Positions 25,057 through 33,866 of a stretch of 64,000 nt of DNA are shown here, one piece after another. A program made the position numbers and the translations under genes. Under the pieces are notes generated by a model. It was not told the DNA's origin. It searched no databases and saw nothing but the letters and a program-made list of their open reading frames with translations. Numbering within the stretch: the first letter of the stretch is position 1; each line of letters starts with the position of its first letter. Source of the DNA: Leifsonia xyli subsp. cynodontis DSM 46306 (GTDB taxonomy: Bacteria > Actinomycetota > Actinomycetes > Actinomycetales > Microbacteriaceae); assembly GCF_000470775.1 (NCBI RefSeq), contig NC_022438.1, positions 1,488,001 through 1,552,000 of the forward strand. Direction: 5' to 3'.

Positions 25057-26494
25057 ATGAGTCCGACTTCCTCGTCTACCCGCAAACCCGCCCCTCACCG
25101 TGGCCCGCACTGGCTGCGGTCCTTCGGATTCCAAGTCACCGCGGCGCTGGTGCTCGGCATCGCCGTCGGCGTCGTCGCCCGGCAGATGGGGCCCTCCGGC
25201 TCCGGGGCCGGGCCGAACGGGCTCACCGCGACGCTGGACACGATCGGCGGGGCGTATGTGTCGCTGCTGAAGGCGGCGGTCATCCCGCTGGTGTTCCTGG
25301 CGATCGTATCGAGCATCGGCAACCTGCGGCGCGTCACGAACGCGGCCCGACTCGCCGGGCGGACGCTCCTGTAGTTCGGGATCACCGCACTGATCGCGGT
25401 GAGCATCGGCATCGCGCTCGGCGTGATCATCCAGCCGGGCAGCCGGGCGGACCACGGCGCCCTCTCGGCGTCCGATCCCGGGGTGACCGCGACCTGGTGG
25501 AACTTCCTCGTCGGGCTGATCCCAGCGAATTTCGCGGGTGCGCAGGTGAAAACCCACGTCGAGGTGCTGAACGGCGCCGCGGACGCGACCTCCACCGTGA
25601 GCTTCAATGTGCTGCAGGTGATCGTGGTCGCCGCAGCGATCGGGATCGCAGCGCTAAAGGTCAAAGGCAAGGCGGAGCCGTTCCTGGCGTTCACCGACTC
25701 GGCGCTGACGATCGTGCAGCGGGTGCTGTGGTGGATCATCCGGCTGGCGCCGCTCGGGACGTTCGCACTGATCGCCGATGCGGTGGCGACCTATGGCTGG
25801 ACGACGATCGGCTCGCTCGCCTGGTTCGTGACAGCGATCTACCTCGGACTGGCGCTGGTGCTGTTCGTGGTCTACCCCGTCCTGATCCGGTCGAACGGCC
25901 TGTCGGTCCGGCAGTACTTCTCGGGGGTGTGGCCCGCGGTGCAGCTCGGATTCGTGAGCCGCTCCTCCGATCGGGACGCTGCCGCTGACACAGCGGGTGG
26001 TGGAACGGAACCTCGGTGTGCCACGGTCGTACGCCTCGTTCGCGACACCGCTCGGGGCGACGACGAAAATGGACGGCTGCGCGGCGATCTACCCGGCGGT
26101 CGCGGCGATCTTCGTGGCGCAGTTCTACGGGATCTCCCTCGACATCTGGCAGTACATCCTGATCGTCGTCGTGTCGGTGGTCGGCTCGGCCGCGACAGCC
26201 GGGACGACGGGCGCGATCGTCATGCTGACGCTGACGCTCTCCACGCTGGGGCTGCCGCTCGACGGCGTGGGGCTGCTGCTGGCGGTGGACGCGATCCTGG
26301 ACATGGGGCGCACCGCGGTGAACGTCGCGGGGCAGGCGCTGGTGCCGACGATCGTGGCGAAACGAGAAGGCATCATCGACCTCGACCTGTACAACGCGCC
26401 GCGGACCGGAGACGCTTTCCGGAACGACGAGGACGATCAGGACGGCGGCACGAGCGAGGACGACGCGGAGTCCACGGTGGGCGCGCAGCCGTGA
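25057..26494 (+). pseudogene. Dicarboxylate/amino-acid:cation symporter (DAACS), two disabling mutations
   Basis: Starts MSPTSSSTRKPAPHRGPHW and reads a DAACS transporter: FQVTAALVLGIAVGVVARQM, YVSLLKAAVIPLVFLAIVSS, then TAG at 25372-25374 where the family would have a sense codon (TGG is one base away), followed in the same frame by FGITALIAVSIGIALGVIIQ and LAPLGTFALIADAVATYGW. Near 25970-25976 the frame shifts by one base: QLGFVSRSS continues only in the other frame as TLPLTQRVVERNLGVPRSYA, then FATPLGATTKMDGCAAIYPA and VDAILDMGRTAVNVAGQAL, the substrate and cation site. All parts of a roughly 480-residue GltT/GltP/DctA-like protein are present, so the gene was inactivated recently. Confidence 0.9.
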
Positions 26495-26548
26495 CGCATC
26501 GGTGAGGCCTCCGGGGGACGCGGGACGGCCGGGAGAGGCCGCCCCGCG

Positions 26549-29500
26549 TCAGGCCGTGGTCGCCGGTCGCTGGGGCGGGCCATAGAACTCGCGCTCGAAC
26601 ACCGCCCGCGCTCGGCGGGTCACGGCGAGGTAGTCCTCTTCCATCCGGCTCGCCGCCCCCGACGGGTACTCCAGGAGCCGGGCGACCCCGTCGAGCGCCA
26701 CACGGTCGGAGGGCAGAACGTCGGCGGTCTTGTTCGTCCAGAGAGTCATGGCCGAGCGCGCGCGCGAGGCGAAGACCCAGGCGTCTCGGAGTCTTGCGGC
26801 ATCCTCGTCGGACACGAAGCCTTCCCGAGCGGCGACGGCCAGAGCGTCCAGCGTGGACGGGGTGCGGAGCGCGGGATGCGCGGCGGCGTGCTGCAACTGC
26901 ACAAGCTGGACGAACCACTCGACATCGCTGAGCGACCCGCGCCCAAGCTTCAGGTGGCGGGCGGGGTCGGCTCCCTGCGGCAACCGCTCGTTCTCGATGC
27001 GGGCCTTGATGCGCTTGACCTCGCGGACGGCCTGCTCGCCGATGCTCGCCGGATAGCGGACCTCGTCGGCGAGGGTCTCGAAGTCGCCGAGGAGCGCAGA
27101 ATCGCCCGCGACGCCGCGGGCGCGCAGCAGGGCCTGCGCCTCCCAGGTGAGCGACCACCGGGCGTAGTAGGCGCGGTACGAGTCGAGCGAGCGGACAGAC
27201 GGGCCGTTCTTGCCCTCCGGGCGGAGGCCGATGTCGAGGTCGATCGGAAGGGCGCTGTCCTCGGTGAGACGGTTGAGATCGGCCACGATGGCGGTGGCGG
27301 CGCGGTGTGCGGCGTCCTGTCCCGCTGCGAGGGGGCGGAACACGTACATGATGTCGGCGTCGGAGCCGAAGCCGAGCTCCCGGCCGCCGAAGCGGCCCAT
27401 CCCGATGATGGCGAACTCGAGTGCGGCGGCGTCATCGCGTGCGGCACGGATGGCTCCGAGCGCGCCGGTCAGCAGGTTCTCGGTGACGGCGCTGAGTCCG
27501 CTCGCGAGCTCCTCGATCGTGCTGAAGCCGAGGATGCCGGAGAACGCCAGACGCAGCACCTCCCGGCGGCGCACCCCGCGCAGTGCCGCAGCCGCGGTCT
27601 CGACGGACTCGTGCCGGGCCAGGATGGCGGCGGTCTCCTCGCGCAGCAGCTCGGGCGCGCGCGGCCGCAGCTCCTCCTCCGATTCGAGCCAGGCGACGGA
27701 TTCCGGGATGCGACCGAGCAGTTCGGCCGCGAAACGCGAACCGGAGAGCACACGCGTCAGCCGCTCGGCGGCCCCGGAGGAGTCGCGCAGCATCCGGAGG
27801 TACCAGTGCGTGCCACCGAGATCGTCACTGAGGCGGCGGAAGGAGAGCAGACCGTAGTCGGGGTCCGCGCCCGCGCTGAGCCACTGGAGCATGACCGGAA
27901 GCAGGTGGCGCTGAATGGTCGCGCGCCGGGAGACGCCGGCAGTGAGGGCGGCGATGTGGGCGAGCGCACCCCTCGGATCGCGGAAGCCGATCGCGGCGAG
28001 GCGCGCCTGCGCCTGTTCGCTGGTCAGTCCGGCCTGGCCGGAGAGGCGCGCATCCTCGTTCGGCATCGCCGCCACGGCGCTGAGCAGCGGACGGTAGAAC
28101 AACCGCTCGTGCAGACCGCGGACGCGGTGCTTGATCTCGTTCCACTGCGTCAGCAGCTGGTCGGCGCTGGCCGCGAGTCCGGTGGCCCGGGCCAGGATGC
28201 GCATCTCCCCCTCGTCCCGAGGCATGAGATGGGTCCGGCGCAGGTGGCGCAGTTGCAAGCGATGCTCCAGGAAGCGCAGCGTGCGGTAGTCGTGCGAGAA
28301 CGCCGCCGCCTCTTCGCGGCCGATGTAGCCCTGCCCGGCGAGGGCCGCGAGCGCGGAGAGGGTGTCGCGCTGACGCACGAGGCCATCGGTCTGGCCGTGG
28401 ACAAGCTGAAGGAGCTGCACGGTGAACTCGACATCGCGCAGGCCGCCGGGGCCCAGTTTGAGCTGGTAGTGGAGGTCGCCGTCCGGGATGTTGTCGGTGA
28501 CCCGCTCGCGCATCCGCTGCACGGACTCGACGAAGTTCTCCCGTGAAGCGCTCGACCACACCCGGGGCGCGAGCGCGGTGACATAGCGCTTCCCCAGCTC
28601 CCGGTCCCCGGCCAGGGGGCGGGCCTTGAGGAGCGCCTGGAACTCCCATCCCTTGGCCCAGCGGTCGTAGTACGCGAGGTGGGACTCGAGCGTGCGGACC
28701 AGCGCACCGTCCCTGCCCTCTGGTCGCAGATTGGGGTCGACCTCCCACAGCCCCGGCTCGAGGGCAGGGTCCTGGATGCCGCGCTGCGTGAGCACGGCGA
28801 GCCGCGTGGCGATGTCCACGGCCCGCCCCGGCGAGACGCCCGCATCCTCCGCGCCCTCGGTGACATAGATGACGTCCACATCGCTGACGTAGTTGAGCTC
28901 GCGAGCGCCGGCCTTGCCCATGCCGATGATCGCGAACCGGTTGGCACGCACTTCCGCCTCGGGGAAGCGCCCGGGTCCGCTGCCGCTCGTCTGGCGGCGG
29001 GCGACGGCGAGGGACGCGTCGAGGGCCGCCGCCGCCAGGTCGGAGAGCGCGGCGGCGACGCCGTCGAAACCGGCGACCGGGTCGGCCTGTTCCAGGTCGA
29101 AGCTGGCGAGCTGAACGAGGCGGCGGCGGTAGCGGACCCGGAGGGCCGTCCAGGCTTCTTCCTCGACGATGCTCGCGAAACCGTCGACCGCGCCCACGGC
29201 GTCCAGGAGGTCTTCCCGGAGCTCGGCCGCCGTCGGCAGCGCGGTGACCGGCCGGTGGAGACTGGCCAGCTCGACCGGCTGGCGGAGGAAGAACTCGGCC
29301 GCGCCCTCGGAGGCTCCGATGACGCGCAGCAGTCGGCGGGCGTCCTTCCGCGACGGGAGGAACCAGGCGGCCTGATCGGGCGCGCGGCGAAGGAGACGCA
29401 GCGCAAGCTGGAGCGCAGTGTCCGGGTCGGCCGCGGCCGACAGCGCGGGGAGGAGGTCATCGACTGCGAAACCGGTGAGCGTCGCCAGCTCCTCCAGCTC

Positions 29501-29572
29501 GGCCCGGACGGAGCTCAGCCCCACGAACCCGGCGCGCGCCAGGACGGTGAGGGAGAGCTGCTCGCGTGTCAC
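26549..29572 (-). CDS. glnE: Bifunctional glutamine synthetase adenylyltransferase/adenylyl-removing enzyme
   Basis: A 1007-residue GlnE that adds AMP to, or removes it from, the Tyr of GlnA. It consists of two homologous halves, each a nucleotidyltransferase plus a helical domain. The N-terminal (removing) half has FAIIGMGKAGARELNYVSDV then DVIYVTEG near residue 231; the C-terminal (adenylylating) half has FAIIGMGRFGGRELGFGSDA then DIMYVF near residue 739, followed by DLDIGLRPEGKNGPSVRSLD. Both GS-x-AD-x-D sites are intact. It starts with GTG 29570-29572, 39 bases after glnA2 in the same direction, so the two are probably co-transcribed. Confidence 0.96.
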   Translation of the reverse strand: MTREQLSLTVLARAGFVGLSSVRAELEELATLTGFAVDDLLPALSAAADPDTALQLALRLLRRAPDQAAWFLPSRKDARRLLRVIGASEGAAEFFLRQPVELASLHRPVTALPTAAELREDLLDAVGAVDGFASIVEEEAWTALRVRYRRRLVQLASFDLEQADPVAGFDGVAAALSDLAAAALDASLAVARRQTSGSGPGRFPEAEVRANRFAIIGMGKAGARELNYVSDVDVIYVTEGAEDAGVSPGRAVDIATRLAVLTQRGIQDPALEPGLWEVDPNLRPEGRDGALVRTLESHLAYYDRWAKGWEFQALLKARPLAGDRELGKRYVTALAPRVWSSASRENFVESVQRMRERVTDNIPDGDLHYQLKLGPGGLRDVEFTVQLLQLVHGQTDGLVRQRDTLSALAALAGQGYIGREEAAAFSHDYRTLRFLEHRLQLRHLRRTHLMPRDEGEMRILARATGLAASADQLLTQWNEIKHRVRGLHERLFYRPLLSAVAAMPNEDARLSGQAGLTSEQAQARLAAIGFRDPRGALAHIAALTAGVSRRATIQRHLLPVMLQWLSAGADPDYGLLSFRRLSDDLGGTHWYLRMLRDSSGAAERLTRVLSGSRFAAELLGRIPESVAWLESEEELRPRAPELLREETAAILARHESVETAAAALRGVRRREVLRLAFSGILGFSTIEELASGLSAVTENLLTGALGAIRAARDDAAALEFAIIGMGRFGGRELGFGSDADIMYVFRPLAAGQDAAHRAATAIVADLNRLTEDSALPIDLDIGLRPEGKNGPSVRSLDSYRAYYARWSLTWEAQALLRARGVAGDSALLGDFETLADEVRYPASIGEQAVREVKRIKARIENERLPQGADPARHLKLGRGSLSDVEWFVQLVQLQHAAAHPALRTPSTLDALAVAAREGFVSDEDAARLRDAWVFASRARSAMTLWTNKTADVLPSDRVALDGVARLLEYPSGAASRMEEDYLAVTRRARAVFEREFYGPPQRPATTA

Positions 29573-29611
29573 GACTCGGACAGAGGATGCTGGTCAGCGC
29601 AGCTCAGGGAG

Positions 29612-30949
29612 TCACAGGATCTCAAGGTTGGACCGCAGCTCGAACGGCGTGACCTGGGCCCGGTACTGCGCCCACTCCCTGCGCTTGTTGAGCAGGACGT
29701 AGTTGAACACCTGCTCGCCCAGCGTCTCCGCCACCAGCTCCGAGTCCTCCATCAGCGAGATCGCATGGTCGAGACTCGCCGGCAGCTGACTGTAGCCGAG
29801 CGCACGGCGTTCGGCGTCGGAGAGCGCCCAGACATTGTCCTCGGCCTCCGGCGGCAGCTCGTAACCGCCCTCGATGCCCGCGAGCCCGGCGGCCAGCATG
29901 AGCGAGAAGGCAAGGTAGGGGTTCGCGGCGGAGTCGATCGCGCGGTACTCGACGCGCGAGCTCTGGCCTTTGTTCGGCTTGTACAGCGGGACGCGAACGA
30001 GCGCGGAGCGGTTGTTGTGGCCCCAGCAGACGAAGCTCGGCGCTTCGTCGCCGCCCCAGAGCCGCTTGTACGAGTTCACGAACTGGTTGGTGACCACTGT
30101 GATCTCCGGAGCGTGCTTGAGCAGGCCCGCGATGAACTGCCGGCCGACCCTCGAGAGCTGGTACTGCGCACCGGCCTCGAAGAAGGCGTTGGTGTCGCCC
30201 TCGAAAAGCGACATATGCGTGTGCATCCCCGATCCCGGGTGCCCGGAGAGCGGCTTCGGCATGAATGTCGCGTAGACGCCCTGTTCGATCGCGACCTCCT
30301 TGACGACCGTGCGGAAGGTCATGATGTTGTCCGCCGTCGTGAGCGCGTCCGCGTAGCGGAGGTCGATCTCGTTCTGGCCGGGGCCCGCCTCGTGGTGGCT
30401 GAACTCGACGGAGATGCCGAGGTCTTCCAGCATCCGCACCGAGCGCCGCCGGAAATCGTGGGCCGTTCCGCCGGGGACGTTGTCGAAGTACCCGGCGGAG
30501 TCGACCGGTTCCGGGCCGCTCTCGCCGAACCCCGACGACGTGAGCAGGTAGAACTCGATCTCGGGATGCGTGTAGAACGTGAACCCGCGGTCGGCCGCCT
30601 TCTCCAGCGTGCGCTTCAGCACATTGCGCGGGTCGGAGACGGAGGGCTGTCCGTCCGGCGTGGTGATGTCGCAGAACATCCGGGCGGTCGGATCGATCTC
30701 CCCGCGCCACGGCAGGATCTGGAACGTGGTGGGGTCGGGATGCGCGAGCAGATCGGACTCGTACGCCCGGGTCAACCCCTCGATCGCCGAGCCGTCGAAG
30801 CCCAGCCCCTCGGAGAAGGCGCCCTCGACCTCGGCCGGGGCGATGGCGACGGACTTGAGCGTGCCCACGACATCGGTGAACCACAGCCTCACGAATTTGA
30901 TCCCGCGTTCCTCGATCGTGCGAAGGACGAAGTCGCGCTGCTTGTCCAT
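29612..30949 (-). CDS. glnA2: Glutamine synthetase family protein, GlnA2 type
   Basis: A 445-residue type I GS paralogue. It lacks the long C-terminal adenylylation loop of GlnA. Conserved blocks are SEGLGFDGSAIEGLTRAYES (latch), FTFYTHPEIEFYLLTSSGF, VEFSHHEAGPGQNEIDLRYA, HPGSGMHTHMSLFEGDTNAF, WGHNNRSALVRVPLYKPNKG and VEYRAIDSAANPYLAFSLML. In actinobacteria this gene always precedes glnE. A GlnA2 in Streptomyces acts on polyamines (gamma-glutamylpolyamine synthetase is GlnA3), whereas mycobacterial GlnA2 is a true if weak GS, so exact activity is open. ATG at 30947-30949 follows AAAGGGG. It is divergent from panB with 47 bases between. Confidence 0.93.
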   Translation of the reverse strand: MDKQRDFVLRTIEERGIKFVRLWFTDVVGTLKSVAIAPAEVEGAFSEGLGFDGSAIEGLTRAYESDLLAHPDPTTFQILPWRGEIDPTARMFCDITTPDGQPSVSDPRNVLKRTLEKAADRGFTFYTHPEIEFYLLTSSGFGESGPEPVDSAGYFDNVPGGTAHDFRRRSVRMLEDLGISVEFSHHEAGPGQNEIDLRYADALTTADNIMTFRTVVKEVAIEQGVYATFMPKPLSGHPGSGMHTHMSLFEGDTNAFFEAGAQYQLSRVGRQFIAGLLKHAPEITVVTNQFVNSYKRLWGGDEAPSFVCWGHNNRSALVRVPLYKPNKGQSSRVEYRAIDSAANPYLAFSLMLAAGLAGIEGGYELPPEAEDNVWALSDAERRALGYSQLPASLDHAISLMEDSELVAETLGEQVFNYVLLNKRREWAQYRAQVTPFELRSNLEIL

Positions 30950-30996
30950 CCTGCCCCTTTCGTCTCCCCATCCAGACTAGTGGCAGACTGTGCCCC

Positions 30997-31848
30997 ATGA
31001 GCGAGCAGTCCCCCGTGCCCTCCGTCCCCTCCGGCGCCCCGGCGGCGCCGTCGCCGAAACGCGTGCGGACCCGTCACTTCCAGGCGGCGAAGGAAGAGGG
31101 CTCCCGTTTCACGGGGCTCACTAGCTACGACATGCTGACGGCGCAGATCTTCGACGAGGCCGGGATCGACTTCCTCCTCGTCGGCGACTCGGCGGCGAAC
31201 ACGGTGCTCGGCTACGACACCACCCTCCCCGTGACGATCGACGAGCTGATCCCCCTCACGCGCGCCGTGGCACGGGCGGTGAAACGCGCGTTCGTCGTCG
31301 CGGACCTGCCGTTCGGATCGTACGAGACCGGCCCCCACGAGGCGCTGCGCACAGCCGTGCGCTTCATGAAGGAGACCTGTGCGCACGCCGTCAAACTGGA
31401 AGGCGGCGAGCGCAGCGCCGAGCAGATCCGCCGCATCGTGGACGCGGGCGTTCCGGTCATGGGGCACATCGGCTTCACACCGCAGAGCGAGCACGGGCTC
31501 GGCGGGCACCTCGTGCAGGGCCGCGGCACGGGGGCCGAACAGGTGCTCGCGGACGCGCACGCGGTCGAGGACGCCGGAGCGTTCGCGGTCGTGCTGGAGA
31601 TGGTGGCCGCGGACGTCGCACAGCGTGTGACGCAGGAGCTGCGCATCCCGACGATCGGGGTGGGCGCGGGGCCGCACGTCGACGGCCAGCTGCTGGTGTG
31701 GACGGACTGGGCCGGGTTCACGACGAGACGCGTCCCACGCTTCGCCAAGCAGTACGCCGATCTGAAGGGCGTGCTCACGGAGGCGGCGCGGACGTACAGA
31801 GACGAGGTGGGCTCCGGGGCTTTCCCCGGTCCCGAGCACAGTTTCTAA
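30997..31848 (+). CDS. panB: 3-methyl-2-oxobutanoate hydroxymethyltransferase
   Basis: A 283-residue PanB, first committed enzyme of pantothenate synthesis, transferring a hydroxymethyl group from methylene-THF to ketoisovalerate. Visible are FTGLTSYDMLTAQIFDEAGI (about 34-53), FLLVGDSAANTVLGYDTTLP (Mg-binding Asp), VVADLPFGSYETGPHEALRT, HAVKLEGGERSAEQIRRIVD, VMGHIGFTPQSEHGLGG (about 153-169), and LEMVAADVAQRVTQELRIPT with the catalytic Glu, then IGVGAGPHVDGQLLVWTDW. The first 25 residues are an Ala/Pro-rich actinobacterial extension. No panC or panD adjoins, so it stands alone, divergent from glnA2. It looks intact. Confidence 0.96.
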   Translation: MSEQSPVPSVPSGAPAAPSPKRVRTRHFQAAKEEGSRFTGLTSYDMLTAQIFDEAGIDFLLVGDSAANTVLGYDTTLPVTIDELIPLTRAVARAVKRAFVVADLPFGSYETGPHEALRTAVRFMKETCAHAVKLEGGERSAEQIRRIVDAGVPVMGHIGFTPQSEHGLGGHLVQGRGTGAEQVLADAHAVEDAGAFAVVLEMVAADVAQRVTQELRIPTIGVGAGPHVDGQLLVWTDWAGFTTRRVPRFAKQYADLKGVLTEAARTYRDEVGSGAFPGPEHSF

Positions 31849-32044
31849 GCGCGCCGGGTCGTCAGGTCAGCAACAGTAGGCCGTCGGGGGATCCGCCATC
31901 GAGAGCGGGAGCGCCTGGATGACCCGACGACACCTCGCGACCGGGAGCATCGACCGTTCCCCTCCCCGCCACCAGAGGTATTGCCCGGGTTGCGTGGGCT
32001 CTCTACCATGGGTGCCATCTGGCTCGGATAATTGCCCAGATGAT

Positions 32045-32062
32045 TTTCTCATCGATGAGAAA
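32045..32062. promoter_or_regulatory. 18-bp perfect palindrome overlapping the ribosome-binding region
   Basis: TTTCTCATCGATGAGAAA ends just before the AAGGA ribosome site of the secreted-protein gene at 32075. It shares the core CTCATCGATGAG with the palindrome at 23013-23028. Position suits a repressor operator or an mRNA hairpin that masks the ribosome site. Confidence 0.5.
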
Positions 32063-32074
32063 GGACGGATGGTC

Positions 32075-32611
32075 ATGCTCATTCGCAAGCGAATAGCCGC
32101 GACTATCGCCCTGGTCGGCGGCGTCGCCCTCGCCGCCGGAGTCACTCTTTCCGCGCAAGCCGCAACGCCGTCAGCCCTCCGCGCTGTCCAGGCGGAGCCT
32201 GGGTACGTCCGCACCCCGCTCCCCCCAGCCACGCGAGCGTGTACAGGAACGGACATCTTCACGATCGACGGTTCGCAGGCTCCGAGATGCGCGGGAACAC
32301 TGAAGTACGTCTCCTTCCACGGTACCGGGGTAGCAGGTCAATATGTGACGATCACCTACATGCTGATACCGGGCACACCGTCGCTCTTCAAGCGCGGTGT
32401 CGCCGGTATAGCCTCTGTCGATGAGGATGGCAATTGGCGGATGGACGCGAAGTTCCCCAAGATTCTCATCACACAAAACCCCGATGCGGGTAAAATCGAA
32501 GTCGCTTACCACGCGATCGAGGTCGATACGAGCACTTCTCTGGTTGAAAAAGCCCGCTATGAGGGAGTCATCCCGATCCCGGTCAGCTTCGACTCTGCGA
32601 ATCATGCCTGA
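32075..32611 (+). CDS. Secreted protein of unknown function
   Basis: A 178-residue protein from ATG at 32075 (an in-frame ATG at 32069 lies too close to AAAGGA). A signal peptide is clear: basic LIRKRIAATIA, then LVGGVALAAGVTLSAQAA with a signal peptidase I site near AQA-A (about residue 30). The mature part, about 148 residues, has two Cys (RACTGTD and APRCAG) that could form a disulfide, and alternating hydrophobic strands such as GQYVTITYMLIPGTP and AGKIEVAYHAIEVDTS, suggesting a small all-beta domain. No family is recognised. GC content is lower than that of flanking core genes, and it is preceded by an unusual palindrome. It might be a horizontally acquired effector or surface protein. 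Confidence 0.7.
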   Translation: MLIRKRIAATIALVGGVALAAGVTLSAQAATPSALRAVQAEPGYVRTPLPPATRACTGTDIFTIDGSQAPRCAGTLKYVSFHGTGVAGQYVTITYMLIPGTPSLFKRGVAGIASVDEDGNWRMDAKFPKILITQNPDAGKIEVAYHAIEVDTSTSLVEKARYEGVIPIPVSFDSANHA

Positions 32612-32686
32612 ACACCGCTGAGCGCCCCGTTCACCCCGTTTCGCCCGTGGAACCAGGTGAGTCACGGGGCAGGGCGGGCAGAGCGC

Positions 32687-32899
32687 CTAGCGGTCGTCCG
32701 CCGCGTCCTCCTCCGCCCACTTGGCGCTGTTCTCGCGCAGCTTCTCGAGCGCGCGCTCCGCCTCGGCATGGGTGTCGAACGGCCCGGCGCGATCGGGGGC
32801 GGGCGAGAGCAGACCCTGCTCGACCCGACCGGTCTTCAGGTTGTACCAGTACTTGTGCTCGGCGTCCCGCTCGATGCCGTAGTTGCCGTCGGCCGTCAT
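32687..32899 (-). CDS. Small SPOR-like protein
   Basis: Seventy residues, beginning MTADGNYGIERDAEHKYWYN and containing LKTGRVEQGLLSPAPDRAGP and FDTHAEAERALEKLRENSAK. The Y/W-rich strand and the GPFxTxxEAExALEKL helix resemble a single SPOR-type repeat, and this protein is found beside map in many actinobacteria. No signal peptide is present, so unlike classic SPOR proteins it would stay cytosolic unless unconventionally exported. Its start lies 12 bases from the start of map, in the opposite direction. Function is unknown. Confidence 0.8.
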   Translation of the reverse strand: MTADGNYGIERDAEHKYWYNLKTGRVEQGLLSPAPDRAGPFDTHAEAERALEKLRENSAKWAEEDAADDR

Positions 32900-32911
32900 A
32901 GGGTTGATCCT

Positions 32912-33778
32912 ATGCCCAAGAATTCCGCCGGTCGCCTGATCCCGGGTCGCGTCAGCGCGATGCGTCCCGTCCCGTCCCACATCCCGCGGCCGGAGTACGT
33001 CGGGAAGGCCGGGCCGACGCCACCGGACCGCGGGGACGTCTACTCGGCGGAGGAGATCGCGCTCATCCGCGAGTCGGGCCGGATCGCGGCACAGGCAATC
33101 GCTCTGGTCGGCGCGGCGGCGCGTCCCGGGGTCACGACCGAGGAGCTGGACGCGATCGGGCACCGGTTCCTGATCGAGCACGACGCGTACCCGTCCACGC
33201 TCGGCTACCGCGGCTATCCGAAGTCGCTGTGCTCCTCGGTGAACGAAGTCGTGTGCCACGGCATCCCTGACGACACCGCGCTCGACGAGGGCGACATCGT
33301 CAACATCGACATCACCGCGTACAAGAACGGATTCCACGGCGACAGCAACCAGACGTTCATCGTCGGCACGGCGTCCGAAGAGGTGTCGCTGCTGGTCGGG
33401 CGGACACGCGAGGCGCTGAACCGCGGGATCAAGGCAGTCGCGCCGGGCCGGCAGGTCAACGTGATCGGCCGGGCGATCGAGTCCTACGCGAAACGCTTCG
33501 GCTACGGGGTCGTGCGGGACTTCACCGGGCACGGCGTGGGGGCGTCCTTCCACTCGGGGCTGATCATCCCGCACTACGACTCGGCGCCGCAGCACGACGA
33601 CATCATGGAGCCCGGGATGGTGTTCACCATCGAGCCCATGCTCACGCTCGGAACGCACGAGTGGGACATGTGGGCCGACGACTGGACGGTTGTCACCCGC
33701 GACCGGAGCGTCACTGCCCAGTTCGAGCACACGATCGTGGTCACCGAACGGGGTGCGGAGATCCTGACGCTGCCGTGA
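32912..33778 (+). CDS. map: Methionine aminopeptidase, type I
   Basis: A 288-residue MetAP that removes the initiator Met from nascent proteins. The N-terminal 40 residues (PSHIPRPEYVGKAGPTPPDR) form the SH3-binding-like extension of MetAP type Ic in actinobacteria. Metal ligands follow: IVNIDITAYKNGFHGDSNQT (Asp, Asp), FTGHGVGASFHSGLIIPHYD (His), FTIEPMLTLG (Glu) and QFEHTIVVTERG (Glu). All five are present. ATG at 32912 lies only 12 bases from a divergent gene start, with no Shine-Dalgarno in the gap, so the mRNA may be leaderless or nearly so. Confidence 0.94.
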   Translation: MPKNSAGRLIPGRVSAMRPVPSHIPRPEYVGKAGPTPPDRGDVYSAEEIALIRESGRIAAQAIALVGAAARPGVTTEELDAIGHRFLIEHDAYPSTLGYRGYPKSLCSSVNEVVCHGIPDDTALDEGDIVNIDITAYKNGFHGDSNQTFIVGTASEEVSLLVGRTREALNRGIKAVAPGRQVNVIGRAIESYAKRFGYGVVRDFTGHGVGASFHSGLIIPHYDSAPQHDDIMEPGMVFTIEPMLTLGTHEWDMWADDWTVVTRDRSVTAQFEHTIVVTERGAEILTLP

Positions 33779-33866
33779 CCCGGGGGCTCCAGCCGAGCCT
33801 CGGTCACGGCCGGTCGAGGAAGCGGAGAGATCAGCGCCGCACCGGCGTCAGGGTAGATTCGTGGGT

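Noticed and set aside
28679..31000. Long open frame antisense to glnE and glnA2
   Set aside because: Two complete, motif-bearing genes occupy the other strand; the Arg/Glu/Val-rich translation has no recognisable domain.
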